Positions 44,430 through 56,075 of a stretch of DNA of 64,000 nt are shown here, piece by piece. Position numbers and translations under genes: made by a program. Source of the stretch: Bubalus kerabau. Lineage: Eukaryota > Chordata > Mammalia > Artiodactyla > Bovidae. Numbering within the stretch: the stretch's first letter is position 1; every line of letters starts with the position of its first letter. Below the pieces are notes generated by a model. That model saw only the letters and a list, made by a program, of their open reading frames with translations. It was not told the DNA's origin and did no database searches. The DNA is taken from assembly GCF_029407905.1 (NCBI RefSeq), contig NC_073637.1:45198501-45262500 (forward strand). Reading direction: 5' to 3'.

Positions 44430-44850
44430 ATCTTGGCACATGTCTGGTACTGGGCTATTACCACACTGTGCGTTATGTGTACCGTTTCACTGGTTTCTCA
44501 TAACAAGAACGTGTGCGTGCATGCTAAGTCACGTCAGTCGTGTCTGACCCTTTGCAACGCTATGGACAGTAGCCCCCCAGGTTCCTCTGTCCATGCAAGA
44601 ATACTGGAGTGGCTTGCCATGCCCTTCTCCAGGGGATCTTCCCAACCAGGGATTGAACCTGCAGCTCCTGCATTGTAGGTGGATTCTTTACCTTTGAGCC
44701 ACCTGGGAAACCCCCATAACAAGCCTATGAGAGTGTTACCATTTCCCTGATTTTGCCAGTGAAGTTACCAAGATGCTGAGTTAAAGACCTACTCATGGCC
44801 ATCCAGTTAGTAAAGGAGGGAATGGTAAAGTTTTGGCCCCCATTCCAACC
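44430..44850 (-). mobile_element. MIR SINE interrupted by Bov-tA
   Basis: Antisense MIR in two parts: 44430-44507 ('ctggtactgggctattacca', 'gtttcactggtttctcataa') and 44724-44850 ('aagttaccaagatgctgagt', 'ggccatccagttagtaaag'). The two join sensibly once the Bov-tA is removed. Confidence 0.65.
44508..44714 (-). mobile_element. Bov-tA SINE inside a MIR
   Basis: Antisense: 'gtgtgcgtgcatgctaagtc', 'aagaatactggagtggcttg', 'gagccacctgggaaacccc'. 9-base TSD 'cataacaag' at 44499-44507 and 44715-44723. Confidence 0.96.
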
Positions 44851-45084
44851 CACCAAGAAGGCAACCTTGTCAGCACCTCAGCAGATTTCATTCTTTAGGA
44901 CCAAAGAATTCGCTCCCACCAAGACTAGGGTCACATAATGCAGCCAGAACAAACCTGACTGGAACATTCTGCAACTCCTGGAGACCACCTCTTCCCTTAG
45001 TTGAAGTGTCAGCTTGTATCATCCTGAGAGATTCTTTATACCTTCTTAGGCATGAGACCCTTTTCCTAAGACTGCTAGATGTTG

Positions 45085-45293
45085 TGTGCATGCTTGTGCG
45101 CTTAGTCGCTCAGTCAGGTCCAACTCTTTGCAACCCATGGACTGTAGCCCACCAGTCTCCTCTGTCCATGGGCTTATCCAGGCAAGAATACTGGAGTGGA
45201 TTGTTGTGCCCTCCGCCAGGGGATCTTCCTGACCCGGGGATCGAACTCATGTCTCCTGCACTGGATTCTTTACCACTGATCCACCTGGGAACA
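45085..45293 (-). mobile_element. Bov-tA SINE
   Basis: Antisense: 'gtgcgcttagtcgctcagtc', 'aagaatactggagtggattg', 'ccaggggatcttcctgaccc', 'gatccacctgggaacac'. Short deletion near the B-box side ('cactggattctttacc'). Confidence 0.95.
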
Positions 45294-46176
45294 CAAATGT
45301 AATTTCTATCCCAATCTTTCTACCACTCAGCCCTTTAATAAGTGTGCTACTGACTGTAGAAAAACTCATCAAGCGTGTGCTTTTGAAAGGTAGAGAAATA
45401 GAAATCAAAAGCAGAAAGGTGGGGCTATTCATTGTTTCTGAAAACAGAAAAGCAGAGGACTAGACCAAAAAAAAACAAAGACATTGCAAACAGATGTAAC
45501 ACCACACAAGCGTTTGTCATACCCCCTCAGTAGAGTTCAGACGGGCCCCCAATGGCAGAATTATTACTGTACAGCCATTACGCCTGGTTAATATTTAGGG
45601 AGCATTGCAGTTTTCACAGTCACAACCAAAATAACTCTGCTTTAAATAAGTAATGAACCAATCCAGCTCAAACACAAAAACCTGGTGAAAGGGAGCAACC
45701 TCACACTCTGCCTTATGCCCCCTAGCCCCCTGGTCTGGAGTTTTCTCAGGACACAGAGTCCACAGCTCCAACCCAAGTGACCCCTGAGCTGGAGCTCTTG
45801 TCAAGACAATGTCAGCAGCAGCTTCTGGAAACCACAGGCACTGTGATCTCTGTCCATAACAGGTCGTTATGTTTGGGCTTCCTAATCACCCACTTGGAGG
45901 ACAGAAAGAGAACACTAGCCAGAGTGACCAGGCTGTGGCCTGCCTTTGGCCCCTGCTCCTGCTTGGAGCCCACCCCACCCCTCCACCCCCCCGCCCACAC
46001 ACCCCGGCACCATGCAGGCTGTTTTTTAGGCACTGCAATGGAAACAGTCAGTCTCCTGGCCCCAGGCGAGGTCTCTGTTTCACAGCTCCTGCGCTCTAGT
46101 AGGAAATCCAAGCCTGTGACACATTCGTATCCACTTGGGTTTCCTAATGCTTCTTTGGTCAGTGTTGAAGATTGCT
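45294..46176. other. Unassigned DNA, no gene seen
   Basis: No repeat recognised; a C-rich tract at about 45968-45998. A sense frame of 185 codons (45777-46334) and an antisense frame of 161 codons cover a GC-rich part and the next SINE; neither resembles a protein, so both are judged chance. Confidence 0.45.
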
Positions 46177-46408
46177 TATGGGACTTCCCAGGTGGTGCTA
46201 GTGGTAAAGAACTCTCCAGCCAATGCAGGAGACTTAAGAGACTCAGGTTGGTTCCTTGGCTTGGGAAAATCCTCTGGAGAAGAAAATGGCAACCCACTAT
46301 AGTATGTTTGCATGGAGAATCCCATAGACAGTAGAGCCTGGCAGGTTATGGTCCTTAGGGTCTCAAAGAGTCAGACACAACTGAAGCAACTTAGCAAGCA
46401 AGCAAAGA
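46177..46408 (+). mobile_element. Bov-tA SINE
   Basis: Sense: 'gggacttcccaggtggtgct', 'caatgcaggagacttaagag', 'aaaatcctctggagaagaaa', 'gagtcagacacaactgaagc', tail 'aagcaagcaaag'. A small insertion ('acttaagaga') lies in the middle. Confidence 0.95.
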
Positions 46409-48304
46409 TGCTTAAGTCTTATTGCAGTCCTATTTTGCCCTAATCTATCTTTTAAAGTATCTTTATGGTTTTCAGTCAAACAAAACAGAACCAAAACACC
46501 TCTGTTACCAAGAGTGAGCGTGATATTTTTTTTAAGCTTTGGTTTGATTTTATGAAATGATCCCATGCTGATATGCTTATAAATGGTTAGATAGTATGGT
46601 TTCCAATTAAAGAGCCTATAGCAACTGTCTTGTAAATAAAGAATTTATGTTTGGTCTTCTCAAAAGTGCTTATTTTTTGTGAGATATAGTGCCTGACCCT
46701 AGCTTTGCTCTAAGCATGGCATTGCTTGCAAGCCAGCCCATGGAAGGGCCAAGGATGAGAATGCCAACATGCCCCCTGGCTTTCTACTGCCACCACCAAC
46801 TTCCATCCCCTCCTGCTTACCACTGACCACATATCACAAAACCATATGTATACCCAGGACCCCAAAATATTTCTGCATGAGGGGTTCCCCATACAGCCCT
46901 CTGGATTGCTGGAAATGGGCCATTACTCTCAAAGCTTCCAAAGTCCATAGACAACATCAGGGTGTGCCTCCAAGCCGAGTGACACCTGCTGTCTGCCTGT
47001 CTGGATGGGTGGAAGCCTGCTGTGAGATGGCTGGCATTGTGGAAGACCCCCGGAGAACTCCCTTAACCAAATGCTGGGCAGGTGGGCACCAAGGCTGCTA
47101 CTCCAGGGGCTGACTTGGAACAGTACATTCAAAATCATCATCATCCAAAAAAAAAAAAGAGTATTTTGGCAGCCTCAAATATGAACTCTCATCAAGTTTA
47201 ATAGAGAATTATTATAGAGACAGGCTTACTTCAATTCTCATTTGGCCATACTCTAATCTCTTTGGGGTCTATTTGGCACTCGCTGACAACATGTTTATTG
47301 TTTCCCCTGGAATGGCCTTTTTTAAACTAGACAAATTGCATCGGGAGGCTTATTTAAAGATCCACATTTTCTTAACTGTGATGATGGTCTTAAATATTGA
47401 TAATAACTACAGCTTTGGCTTATATGGTGCCTCTTCCAACAAAGAGAGATGCCCTTCTTTCATAATCAGTATCTGGCACTAACTGATATGCAAATCCCCC
47501 TGCCACCCCCGAGTGCACAACTTGTATGCTGCACAGCTGTGAGTCATCAGACATTAACGTGGACTTAATTTGAACTGGTGCTGGAGGTAGTGGGCACAAC
47601 TCAAATTAGACATGTGGTGGGCGTTTAACCACAGTATTACCAATTCCCATTCTGACATCTGACAGCCCTTAATAATTAACTGCATGTAAATGGTCAGACC
47701 TTCCCTCTCTGTTGGACCGGTCTCTAACTCTACCAGTCTCTGCATCGTAATTGCAAGTCGGGGCTGTCAACTGCTCTAGTAGCAAATCCTAGGGAAAAGA
47801 TCAGACGTCTTCAGGAGTCCTGTGTTCTGCGCTCTCGCTGCCTTTTAATTGGACTGGAAGGCCTTCCCAGCAGCTCCCATATGCTGCTTTCTTAGAAAGA
47901 TAGAATATTTTCTCTGGATAAGAGGGAAATTGACTATGCTTTGAGGCTTAACTGGAGGCTCTGGGGAAACACACTTTTGTGGTAGACTTGCCAGGGTTAT
48001 GCTACAATGCGCCAAGGCAGGTATATTGTCCCAAAGCCACAATTACTCCTTTCCTGAAACCGCATCCTTGTGTGATTTTTCTTCCTTCCCCCCATAAAAT
48101 GTCTTATTTGAATTTAAGCCACAGATTGACAGGCTGGTTCCTTGGTGAATAAAGATTGGAGCTGTCTGCAAGTCCAAGGAAAATGTCACACAACAGAGGT
48201 GATCAAACTCAGAGTTCTAAATCCATCATCTCTTGAAAAAGTCATGTCACATTTGAACTCAGAAGTTCAGGAGTGACACATTCTACAGCCTCTACTCAGC
48301 CAAG
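46409..48304. promoter_or_regulatory. Long repeat-free stretch, candidate regulatory DNA
   Basis: Nearly 1.9 kb free of any SINE or LINE I can recognise, one of the longest such stretches here. The core 47150-47860 contains an octamer 'atgcaaat' (47488-47495), an E-box 'cagctg' (47534-47539) touching an AP-1-type 'tgagtca' (47540-47546), and homeodomain-type 'taatta' (47673-47678) and 'tttaattgg' (47844-47852). No open frame of interest. Appearance fits a developmental enhancer; function is inferred only. Confidence 0.3.
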
Positions 48305-48314
48305 CTAAGGTCCT

Positions 48315-48571
48315 GCTACTGCTGCTAAGTCGCTTCAGTCGTGTCTGACTCTGTGCCACCCCATAGACGATACCCCACCAGGCTCCCCTGTCCCCGGGAT
48401 TCTCCAGGCAAGAACACTGGAGTGGGTTGCCATTTCCTTCTCCAATGCACGAAAGTGAAAAGTGAAAGTGAAGTCGCTGTCGGGTCCGACTCTTAGCAGC
48501 CCCATGGACTGCAGCCTACCAGGCTCCTCCGTCCATGGGATTTTCCAGGCAAGAGTACTGTAGTGGGTAAC
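48315..48571 (-). mobile_element. Bov-A2 SINE with TSD
   Basis: Antisense copy: 'gctactgctgctaagtcgct', linker 'gaaagtgaaaagtgaaagtg', 'ttttccaggcaagagtactg'. The 5' part is slightly truncated. TSD 'ctaaggtcct' at 48305-48314 and 48572-48581. Confidence 0.96.
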
Positions 48572-48581
48572 CTAAGGTCCT

Positions 48582-49015
48582 AGAGCTGCTTTTATCTTTG
48601 TTAGACTAAAAAAGACACAACTGATATTCAGGAGAGTGTGATCATCCACAAAAAGACCATTATACCTACTAAAAGGAAACCTTGATTGATCATGGGGACA
48701 TACAGGACATACAGGAACTAATGACACAGTGACGTTTATAATTGGATTATATATAATGTGGATAGAAACAGAAATGATTTTTACTTTTGTATTTTATGGA
48801 TGAAAAAAGAATTTACTAAGCAAATGAGTGATATAAAACTGATTATAGAATTTGTAGAACAAGTAAAAGCATAACATTTTTAATACTGTGATTTTCTTTG
48901 ATATGCCATTTAAGTATAACTGACATGCCAATTATGAAGTTTGTTCTCTTTTTAGCAAAATAGATTCCCCTAAGAATTTGTCATAAGTAATATTTTATTA
49001 CTTTAGTTGGATACT
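48582..49015. other. Unassigned AT-rich DNA
   Basis: No gene. A weak L1 3' end resemblance around 48905-48945 ('catttaagtataactgacat') is too short to call. Confidence 0.4.
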
Positions 49016-49033
49016 CTTCAAAGCATTAGATTT

Positions 49034-49243
49034 ACTTCCTGGTGGCTCAGATGGTAAAGAATTTGACTGCAATGCAAGAGACCCTGGTTCGATCTCTGGG
49101 TTGGGAAAATCCCCTGGAGAAGTGAATGACAACCCACTCCAGTATTCTTGCCTAGAGAATTCCATGGACTGAGGAACCTGGTGGGCTACAGTCCATGGGG
49201 TCACAAACAGTCGGACATGATTGAAGTGATTAACACTTTTACA
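49034..49243 (+). mobile_element. Bov-tA SINE with long TSD
   Basis: Sense: 'acttcctggtggctcagatg', 'aaaatcccctggagaagtga', 'acagtcggacatgattgaag', 'aacacttttaca' tail. An 18-base TSD from 49016 ('cttcaaagcattagattt') and from 49244 ('cttcaaagcattaaattt') differs at one base. Confidence 0.97.
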
Positions 49244-49261
49244 CTTCAAAGCATTAAATTT

Positions 49262-50883
49262 GCACTTTTTTTTAAAAAAGATTTTACAATTGAGACTAAA
49301 TTTGTGTTTGAGCCTGCAAACTGTAAGGTTTTATGGTAGAGGTTGAGGATGTATCACTCCAGCTGCTGGGAACTACAGTAACAAGCCTGATATTATGTGT
49401 TAAGTAGTAAATAAGTGAACAATTATTGTGGCTGTCAAGCTCAGACTGTGTTTCTAATCCTGTATTCGCCCCTCAGGCTGAATAAGCATACTTGAAGTAT
49501 CAGCCCAATTATAACCTAATGGGATAAAAATGAACTAAGAGGAACAGAAGCAAAGAAACAAAAATACTTTAAAAAAGAGAGAGCAGGAGAATTAAAGAAA
49601 AAAGTGTTCTTTTAAAATCTTCATGTATATTTGTACACAGAATGCATGAAGGCAAACAGATGTAAGGGTTCTTGGAACTTAAACTATGTCTGTGTCCTGG
49701 TCATTTCTCTGCCACAGAAAAAGAATAAGCCTTTTGAAAGCCCCAGTCTGAAAGAAGGGCTAATATCAAACAGCCCCAGAATAACCAGGAGACTAAAGCC
49801 TGAAGCTATTCAACTTCCTGCCTTGTAACTGACTAATCTACTTAGAGCTGGAAGAAAATGAGGGGCACCATTGTACCAGAAAAGCTTTCCAGAACAGAAG
49901 CAGCACCATGGTCTACTGGAAGAAGCCAGAACCAGGACTAAGAAGACTTACGCCACCACCCACCTAGGTCTGCCCCATGAAACTCGGGCAGGTCCATACT
50001 TGTCCCTTCTCTGGAGGTGAATTGCTGGCCATCCTCCACATGGCCACCCTGCTCAGCACACCTGGGACCAGACTCAGACACAGTGACAAGCACAGGAAAG
50101 GCTTCCTGCCAGAGAAGGAAATCAGTTCCACACCCAGGGCTCCTGGCGGCCAGCGTCTCCTCACTGTTCTCCTGACTTGCGTGGCCAGGGGCACCTCTGC
50201 ATTTGCGTGTTCGCTGAATCATCACTGTTTCCCAGGCTCCATTTTAACTGCTAGTTTCTAAGCACTCCGAGGTCTTGCCAGCTCCCAGGTCTTGCTCTCC
50301 CTTTGTTCCATGCCCAGCCTACCCTTGGCAGTCCATGGTCCTGGCTTCAGATATCTGCCATAATTCATGGTCCTGGCACAGCAACAGTACTTTAACTAGA
50401 AACCGAAAAGTATTTTGGAAAAGGACTGAGAGCCGATGAGAGGGTAGGGCCACTTCCACAAACCAGTAGTGCTGACCACCAGACCTGGCATGCTGTTGTT
50501 TGATGAAACTTTAGAGAAACTTTGCAGAAATTTTAATATCACTCCTGCCAGCCCCAGGCAAAAGCAAGTCAGGTATCTTTATCAATCAAGTTTACATTCA
50601 TGTACACAGTTGAGCAGCTTATGAAACTGAGAAAACTGTTAACATTTAAACTAAAAAATAAAGCATCTGTAAATACCTGCAATAACCTCAAATACCCATC
50701 ATAGCACAAAAAAATGAATTATAATGTGCTCAAATTTACCACAAAGATACTGTAACAATATATTGATGAAAAAACACTGATGGTTATAAAAGCAAATATA
50801 TCATCAAAACCTATGGGATACTATTCTTAACGTAACTCAATGTTGAAATAGAACCGTAAGAATAATTATATTCAACTTTCTAT
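49262..50883. other. Repeat-poor DNA, no gene seen
   Basis: About 1.6 kb without recognised mobile elements. Overlapping sense and antisense frames of 76-95 codons at 49938-50261 resemble no known protein. Purine-rich near 49540-49600, AT-rich from 50600. Confidence 0.45.
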
Positions 50884-51141
50884 TTTTTCCTTTTTTTCAA
50901 TGTATTTTTAATCGAAGGATAATTGCTTTATAGTATTGGGCTGGTTTTTGCCACACATCAACATGAATCAACAATAAGTATACATATATCCTCTCCCTCT
51001 GGAACCTCCCTCCCACCTCCCACCCCATCCCACCCTTCCAGGTTGTCACAGAGCCGGTATGAATTCTCTGAGTCATACAGCAAATTCCCACTGGCTATCT
51101 ATTTTACATATGGTAGTATATATGTTTCCATGCTACTCTAA
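50884..51141 (-). mobile_element. Ruminant L1 3' end
   Basis: Antisense L1 3' UTR: 'ttttaatcgaaggataattg', 'ggtttttgccacacatcaac', 'aacctccctcccacctccca', 'ctggctatctattttacata', 'tgtttccatgctactct'. It is interrupted at its end by Bov-A2. Confidence 0.93.
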
Positions 51142-51142
51142 T

Positions 51143-51416
51143 GGAGAAGGCTATGGCACCCCACTCCAGTACTCTTGCCTGGAAAATCCTATGGAGGAAG
51201 GAGCCTGGTAGGCTGCAGTCCATGGGGTCACTAAGAGTCAGACACGACTGAGTGACTTCACTTTCACTTTTCACTTTCATGCATTGGAGAAGGAAATGGC
51301 AACCCACTCCAGTGTTCTTGCCTGGAGAATCCCAGGGACGGGGGAGCCTGGTGGGCTGCCATCTCTGGGGTTGCGCAGAGTCGGACACGACTGAAGCGAC
51401 TTAGCAACAGCAGCAA
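51143..51416 (+). mobile_element. Bov-A2 SINE inserted in L1
   Basis: Full-length sense copy 'ggagaaggctatggcacccc' to 'gacttagcaacagcagcaa'. 10-base TSD 'ctactctaat' at 51133-51142 and 51417-51426. Confidence 0.97.
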
Positions 51417-51432
51417 CTACTCTAATAGATAC

Positions 51433-51514
51433 ATTGGGTTGGCCAAAAAGTTCGTTAAAATTTTTCTATAAGCTGTTATGGAAAAACCCGAACAAACTTT
51501 TTGGTCAACTCAAT
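51433..51514. mobile_element. Mariner-derived MITE
   Basis: An 82-base near-palindrome. Left end 'attgggttggccaaaaagtt' pairs with right end 'aactttttggtcaactcaat'; the middle 'tttttctataagctgttatg' forms the loop side. These are mariner-type terminal inverted repeats with the transposase deleted. Predicted RNA would be a hairpin. Confidence 0.85.
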
Positions 51515-51554
51515 CAAAAACCCAACTTCTTATACATTAAAATATCCTAACAGA

Positions 51555-54500
51555 TCTGCCTCCTTCATGTATCACAGCCTTGTCACGTCAAGAGGCCTGG
51601 GTAACTAACTCAATGAAGCTATGAGCCACATTGTGCAGGACCACACAAGACAGAGAGGTTATAGTGAAGAGTTCTGACAAAATGTGGTCCACTGGAGGAA
51701 GAAATCATAAACCATTTCAGTGCTCTTGCAGGGAGAACCCCATGAAAAAGTATGAAAAAGCAAAAAGATATGACACCAGAAGATGAGTTCCCCAGGTTGG
51801 AAAGAGTCCAATATGGTACTGGGGCAGAGTGGCGGGCAATTACTAATAGCTCCAGAAAGAGTGAAGTGGCTGGGTCAAAGTGGAAATGAAGCTTAGTTAT
51901 GGATGTGACTGGTGATGGAAGTAAAGCCCGATGCTGTAAAGAACAATATTGCAAAGGAACCTGGAATGTTAGGTCCATGAATCAAGGTCAATTGGAAGTG
52001 ATTAAGCAGGAGATGGCGAGATGAACATCGATATCTTAGAAATCAGTGAACTAAAATGGACAGAAATGGGCGAATTTATTTCAGATGACCATTGTATCTC
52101 CTACTGTGGGCAAGAATCCCTTAGAAAAAATGGAGTAACCCTCATAGTCAACAAAAGTCTGTAATGCAGTGCTTGGGTACAATCTCAAAAACAGCAGAAT
52201 GATCATTCGTTTTCAAGGCAAACCATTCAATATCACTGTAATCCAAGTCTATGCCCCAACCATTAATGCCAAAGAATCTTAAGTTGACCAGTTCTATGAA
52301 GACCTTCAATATCTTCTAGAAATAACACCAAAAATAGATATCTTTTTTATCATAGAGGATTGGAATTGAATGCAAAATAGAAAGTCAAGAGATCTCTGGA
52401 GTAACAGGCAAGTTTGGCCTTGGAATACAAAATGAAGAAGGACAAAGCCTAACAAAGTTTTGTCAAGAGAACATGCTGATCATAGCAAACACCCTTTTCA
52501 ACAACGCAAGAGAGGACTCTACACATGGACATCACCAGATGGTCAACCGGTCAATACTGAAATCAGATTGATTATGTTCTTTGCAGCAGAAGATGGAGAT
52601 GCTCTATACAGTCAGCAGGAACAAGACCTGGAGCTGACTGTGGTTCAGAACATGAGCTCCTTACAGCAAAAATTAGACTTAAATTTAATAAAGCATAGAA
52701 AACCACTAGGTCATTCAGTGTTTTTAAAATTAAATCCTTTATGATTTTACAGTGTAGGTGATGAATAGATTCAAGGGATTATATCTGGTATACAGAGTGC
52801 CTGAAGAACTATGGGTAGAGGTTTGTAATATTGTACAGGAGGCAGTGACCAAAACCATCCCAAAGAAAACGAAATGCAAGAAGGCAAAGTGGTTGTCTGA
52901 GGAAGTGGTTGTCAAATAGCTGAAGAAGTTCAGTTCAGTTCAATTCAGTCACTCAGTTGTGTCCAACTCCTTGTGATCCCATGGACTGCAGCACGCCAGG
53001 CCTCCCTGTCCATTACCAACTCCCAGAGTTTACTCAAACTCATGTCCATTGAGTCGGTGATGCCATCCAACCATCTCATGCTCTGTCATCCCCTTCTCCT
53101 CCTGCCTTAAATCTTTTCCAGCATCAGGGCTTTTCAAATGAGTCAGCTCTTCGAATCAGGTGGCCAAAGTATTGGAGTTTCAGCTTCAACATCAGTCCTT
53201 CCAATGAACACTCAGGTCTGATCTCCATTAGGATGAAGAGAAGTGGAGAAAGGGAAAGATATACCCAACTAAATGCAGAGTTCCAGAGAATAGCACGGAG
53301 AGATAAGAGGGACTTCTTAAATGAACAATGCAAAGAAATAGAGAAAAACAGTAGCATAGGAAAGATTAGGGATTTTTCAAGAAAATTGGAGTTAAAAGGG
53401 AACATGTCATTCGAGGATGGGCACAATAAAGCACAGAAATGGTAAGGACCTAATGGAAGCAGATAATAAGAAGAGATGGCCAAAATACACAGAAGAACTG
53501 TACAAAAAAAGCCTTGATGACCTGGATAACCATGAGTGAGGTCACTTACCTAGAGCCAGATATCCTGGAGTGTGAAGTCAAGTGGGTCTTAGGAAGCATT
53601 ACTATGAACAAAGCTAGCGGAGGTGATGGAATTCCAGTTGAGCTATTTAAAATCCTAAGAGATGATGGTGTTAAAGTGCTGCACTCAATATGTCAGCAAA
53701 TTTGAAAACTCGGCTGTGGCTACAGGGCTATAAAAGATCAGTTTTCGTTCCAATCCCCAAAAGGGCAATGCCAAAGAATGTTTGAAGTACCATACAATCG
53801 CACTCCCTTCACATCCTAGCAAGGTTATGCTCAAAATCCTTCAAGCTAGGCTTTAGCAGTACATGAATCGAGAACTTCCAGATGTACAAACAGGAATTAG
53901 AAAAGTCAGAGTAACCAGAGATTAAACGGCCAACATTCACTGAATCATGGAGAAAGCAAGGGAATGCCATAAACATATCTACTTCTGCTCCATTGATTAC
54001 ACTAAAGCCTTTGACTGTGCAGATCACAACAAATTGTGGGAAATTCTTAAAAAGATAGGAATACCAGATCACCTTACTTGTCTCCCAAGAAACCTGTATG
54101 CAGGTCAAGAAGCAACAGTTTGAACTGGACATGGAACAATGGACTGGTTCAAAATTGGGAAAGGAGTATGACATGGCTGTCTACTGTCATCCTGCTTATT
54201 TAACTTACATGCAGAGTACATCGTGTGAAATGCTGGGCTGGATGAATCACAAACTGAAATTAAGATTGCCAGCAGAAATATCAACAACCTCAGATATGAA
54301 GATGATATCACTCTCATGGCAGAAAGTGAGGAGGAACTAAAGAGGAGAGTAAAAAAGTTGGCTTAAAACTCAGCATTCAAAAAACAAAGATTATGGCATC
54401 CAGTCCCATCACTTCATGGCAAATAGATGGGGAAAAAGTGGAAGCAGTGACATATTTTATATTCTTGGGTTTCAAAATCACTGTGGACAGTGACTGAAGC

Positions 54501-55045
54501 CATGAAATTAAAAGATTCTTGCTCCTTGGAAGGAAAGCTATATATAGACAGCATGTTAAAAAGCAGAGACATCACTATGCCAACAAAGGTCTATAAAGTC
54601 AAAACTATGGTTTTTCCAGTAGTCATGTATGGATGTGAGGGTTGGAACATAAGGCTGAGCACCGAAGAATTGATGCTTTTGAATTGTGGTGCTGGGGAAG
54701 ACTCTTGAGAGTAACTTGGACTCCAAGGATATCAAACCAGTCAATCCTAAAGGAAATCAGTCCTGAATATTCATTGGAAGGACTAATGCTGAAGTTGAAG
54801 CTCTAATATTTTGGCCATTTGATACAAAGAGCCAACTTATTGGAAAAGACCCTGATGCTAGGAAAGATTGAAGGCAAAAAGAGGAGGCAGCAGCAGAGGA
54901 TGAGATGGTTAGATAGCATCACCGAATTAATGGACATGAATTTGAGCAAACTCCAGGAGATAGTGGAAGACAGAGGAACCTGGCATGTTTCAATCTACGG
55001 GGTCACAAAGACTCAGACATGACTTGATGGCTGAACAACAACAAC
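51555..55045 (+). mobile_element. BovB (RTE) LINE, near full length, dead
   Basis: About 3.2 kb of BovB (excluding an inner insertion at 52927-53233). The order is: 5' region (51555-51950), AP-type endonuclease region (about 51990-52620; 'gaacctggaatgttaggtcc', 'caagtctatgccccaaccat'), linker, reverse transcriptase (about 53520-54360), C-terminal region and the 3' tail to 'ggctgaacaacaacaactg'. The RT active site reads YEDD instead of YADD ('tatgaagatgat', near 54296). Many stops and frameshifts separate the frames (for example 52460-52744, 53514-53705, 54098-54340, 54819-55022). BovB copies itself by target-primed reverse transcription and mobilises Bov-tA/Bov-A2 SINEs, which share its tail. 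This copy cannot. Confidence 0.95.
52927..53233 (-). mobile_element. BovB 3' end inserted antisense inside a BovB
   Basis: Antisense tail: 'ttcagttcagttcaattcag', 'ctgcagcacgccaggcctcc', 'gtcggtgatgccatccaacc', 'ggccaaagtattggagtttc', to 'tgatctccattagga'. 'tgaaga' at both edges (52921-52926, 53234-53239) is a short possible TSD. Removing it restores the alignment order of the host BovB. Confidence 0.93.
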
Positions 55046-56075
55046 TGATTTGCCCTTGCTCTATCCCCCAACTTAATTACATTCAAGGTGATAATGAAGA
55101 ATAGAAGAAAATAATCTGAACAGTAATGCAGAGATGGTAAATATTCACCAGGCAGCATTAGCACAGGACAGTTAATTAAAAATACCTGTTGAATTAGGAA
55201 TGAATGAATGGAAATCCAAGCGCTGTCACTGCTGCTAAAAAAAAAAAAAAAAAAATTTAAACCAGTACCTGATCTATTTTTTGTCAAATATGGCAGAAGA
55301 TTTTCCTGTCTAAGGTGGAAATGTTAGAAATGTGAAAGTCTGGAAATGTTATCAAAGTGAAAAAAAGAATATCATTCAGGTTTTCTAAAATAATTCAAAC
55401 TAGTTTGACTAGGTTGGTTTTTCTCCTCTTGTACACTTGACCCCTGCCCTCCTTGGTTGCTGGGACTAAGACGTGTGAGCCATCCCACCCGAGCTGCAGT
55501 TTGTTCAAGGCAATGAACCCCAAGGGAGCCAATCTCTTTCTCTAGGCAACCAAACTTACAAAGAATGCAAGGAGGCAAGCTCTTGACTGTAATACTTTGG
55601 ATAAATACAGAAGTCTTCCCTTGAAAATGTCTTTGGCACTCCATTTGATTTTTTGGTTTTTTACTCAAACTTGAGTCAGTTCTCACCTCCCATCTCACTA
55701 GAGTCATTTTTGAAGCCAAGAAGGCAAGGGGGAGCTCAGAACACTTACTCTTTTTGTGGGATCCACTGAACGACTGACTGGTAGTGTGACCAAGTGGAAA
55801 GACGGACTGAGCCAGGCTGAGTAAGGTCACTCACAGAAGCCTTTTCAACTCTTCACCTTCAGCTAGATTAGTGCAAAATGCAGCCAGTTCCCACTTTTCA
55901 TCAATTCCCATTTGCTGCCCTGTTTATTCTTTGCTACTTAATAAGCAATTAGATTCACATCTTATAGATATTACCCACAAAATCAAAGATTTCTACCAAC
56001 GTACAGATGGAAACAACAGCATAAGCACTTGCCAAATAAGTAAAAATACATTAAGATTTTACTTTAAAATAATTT
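55046..56075. other. Unassigned DNA with a poly(A) run
   Basis: Poly(A) at about 55236-55254. An antisense frame of 152 codons (55372-55830) has no recognisable domain and no flanking gene context; judged chance. No repeat body identified. Confidence 0.45.

Noticed and set aside
45777..46334. Sense open frame of 185 codons and an antisense one of 161 codons
   Set aside because: Both run from GC-rich DNA into a Bov-tA SINE, so part of the 'protein' is a SINE. No recognisable family.
49938..50261. Overlapping frames on both strands around 50.1 kb
   Set aside because: Typical of GC-rich unique DNA with few stops; no splice-site-bounded or family-like pattern.
55372..55830. Antisense open frame of 152 codons
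   Set aside because: No domain recognised, and no homologous gene structure nearby. Conservation data would be needed to revive it.
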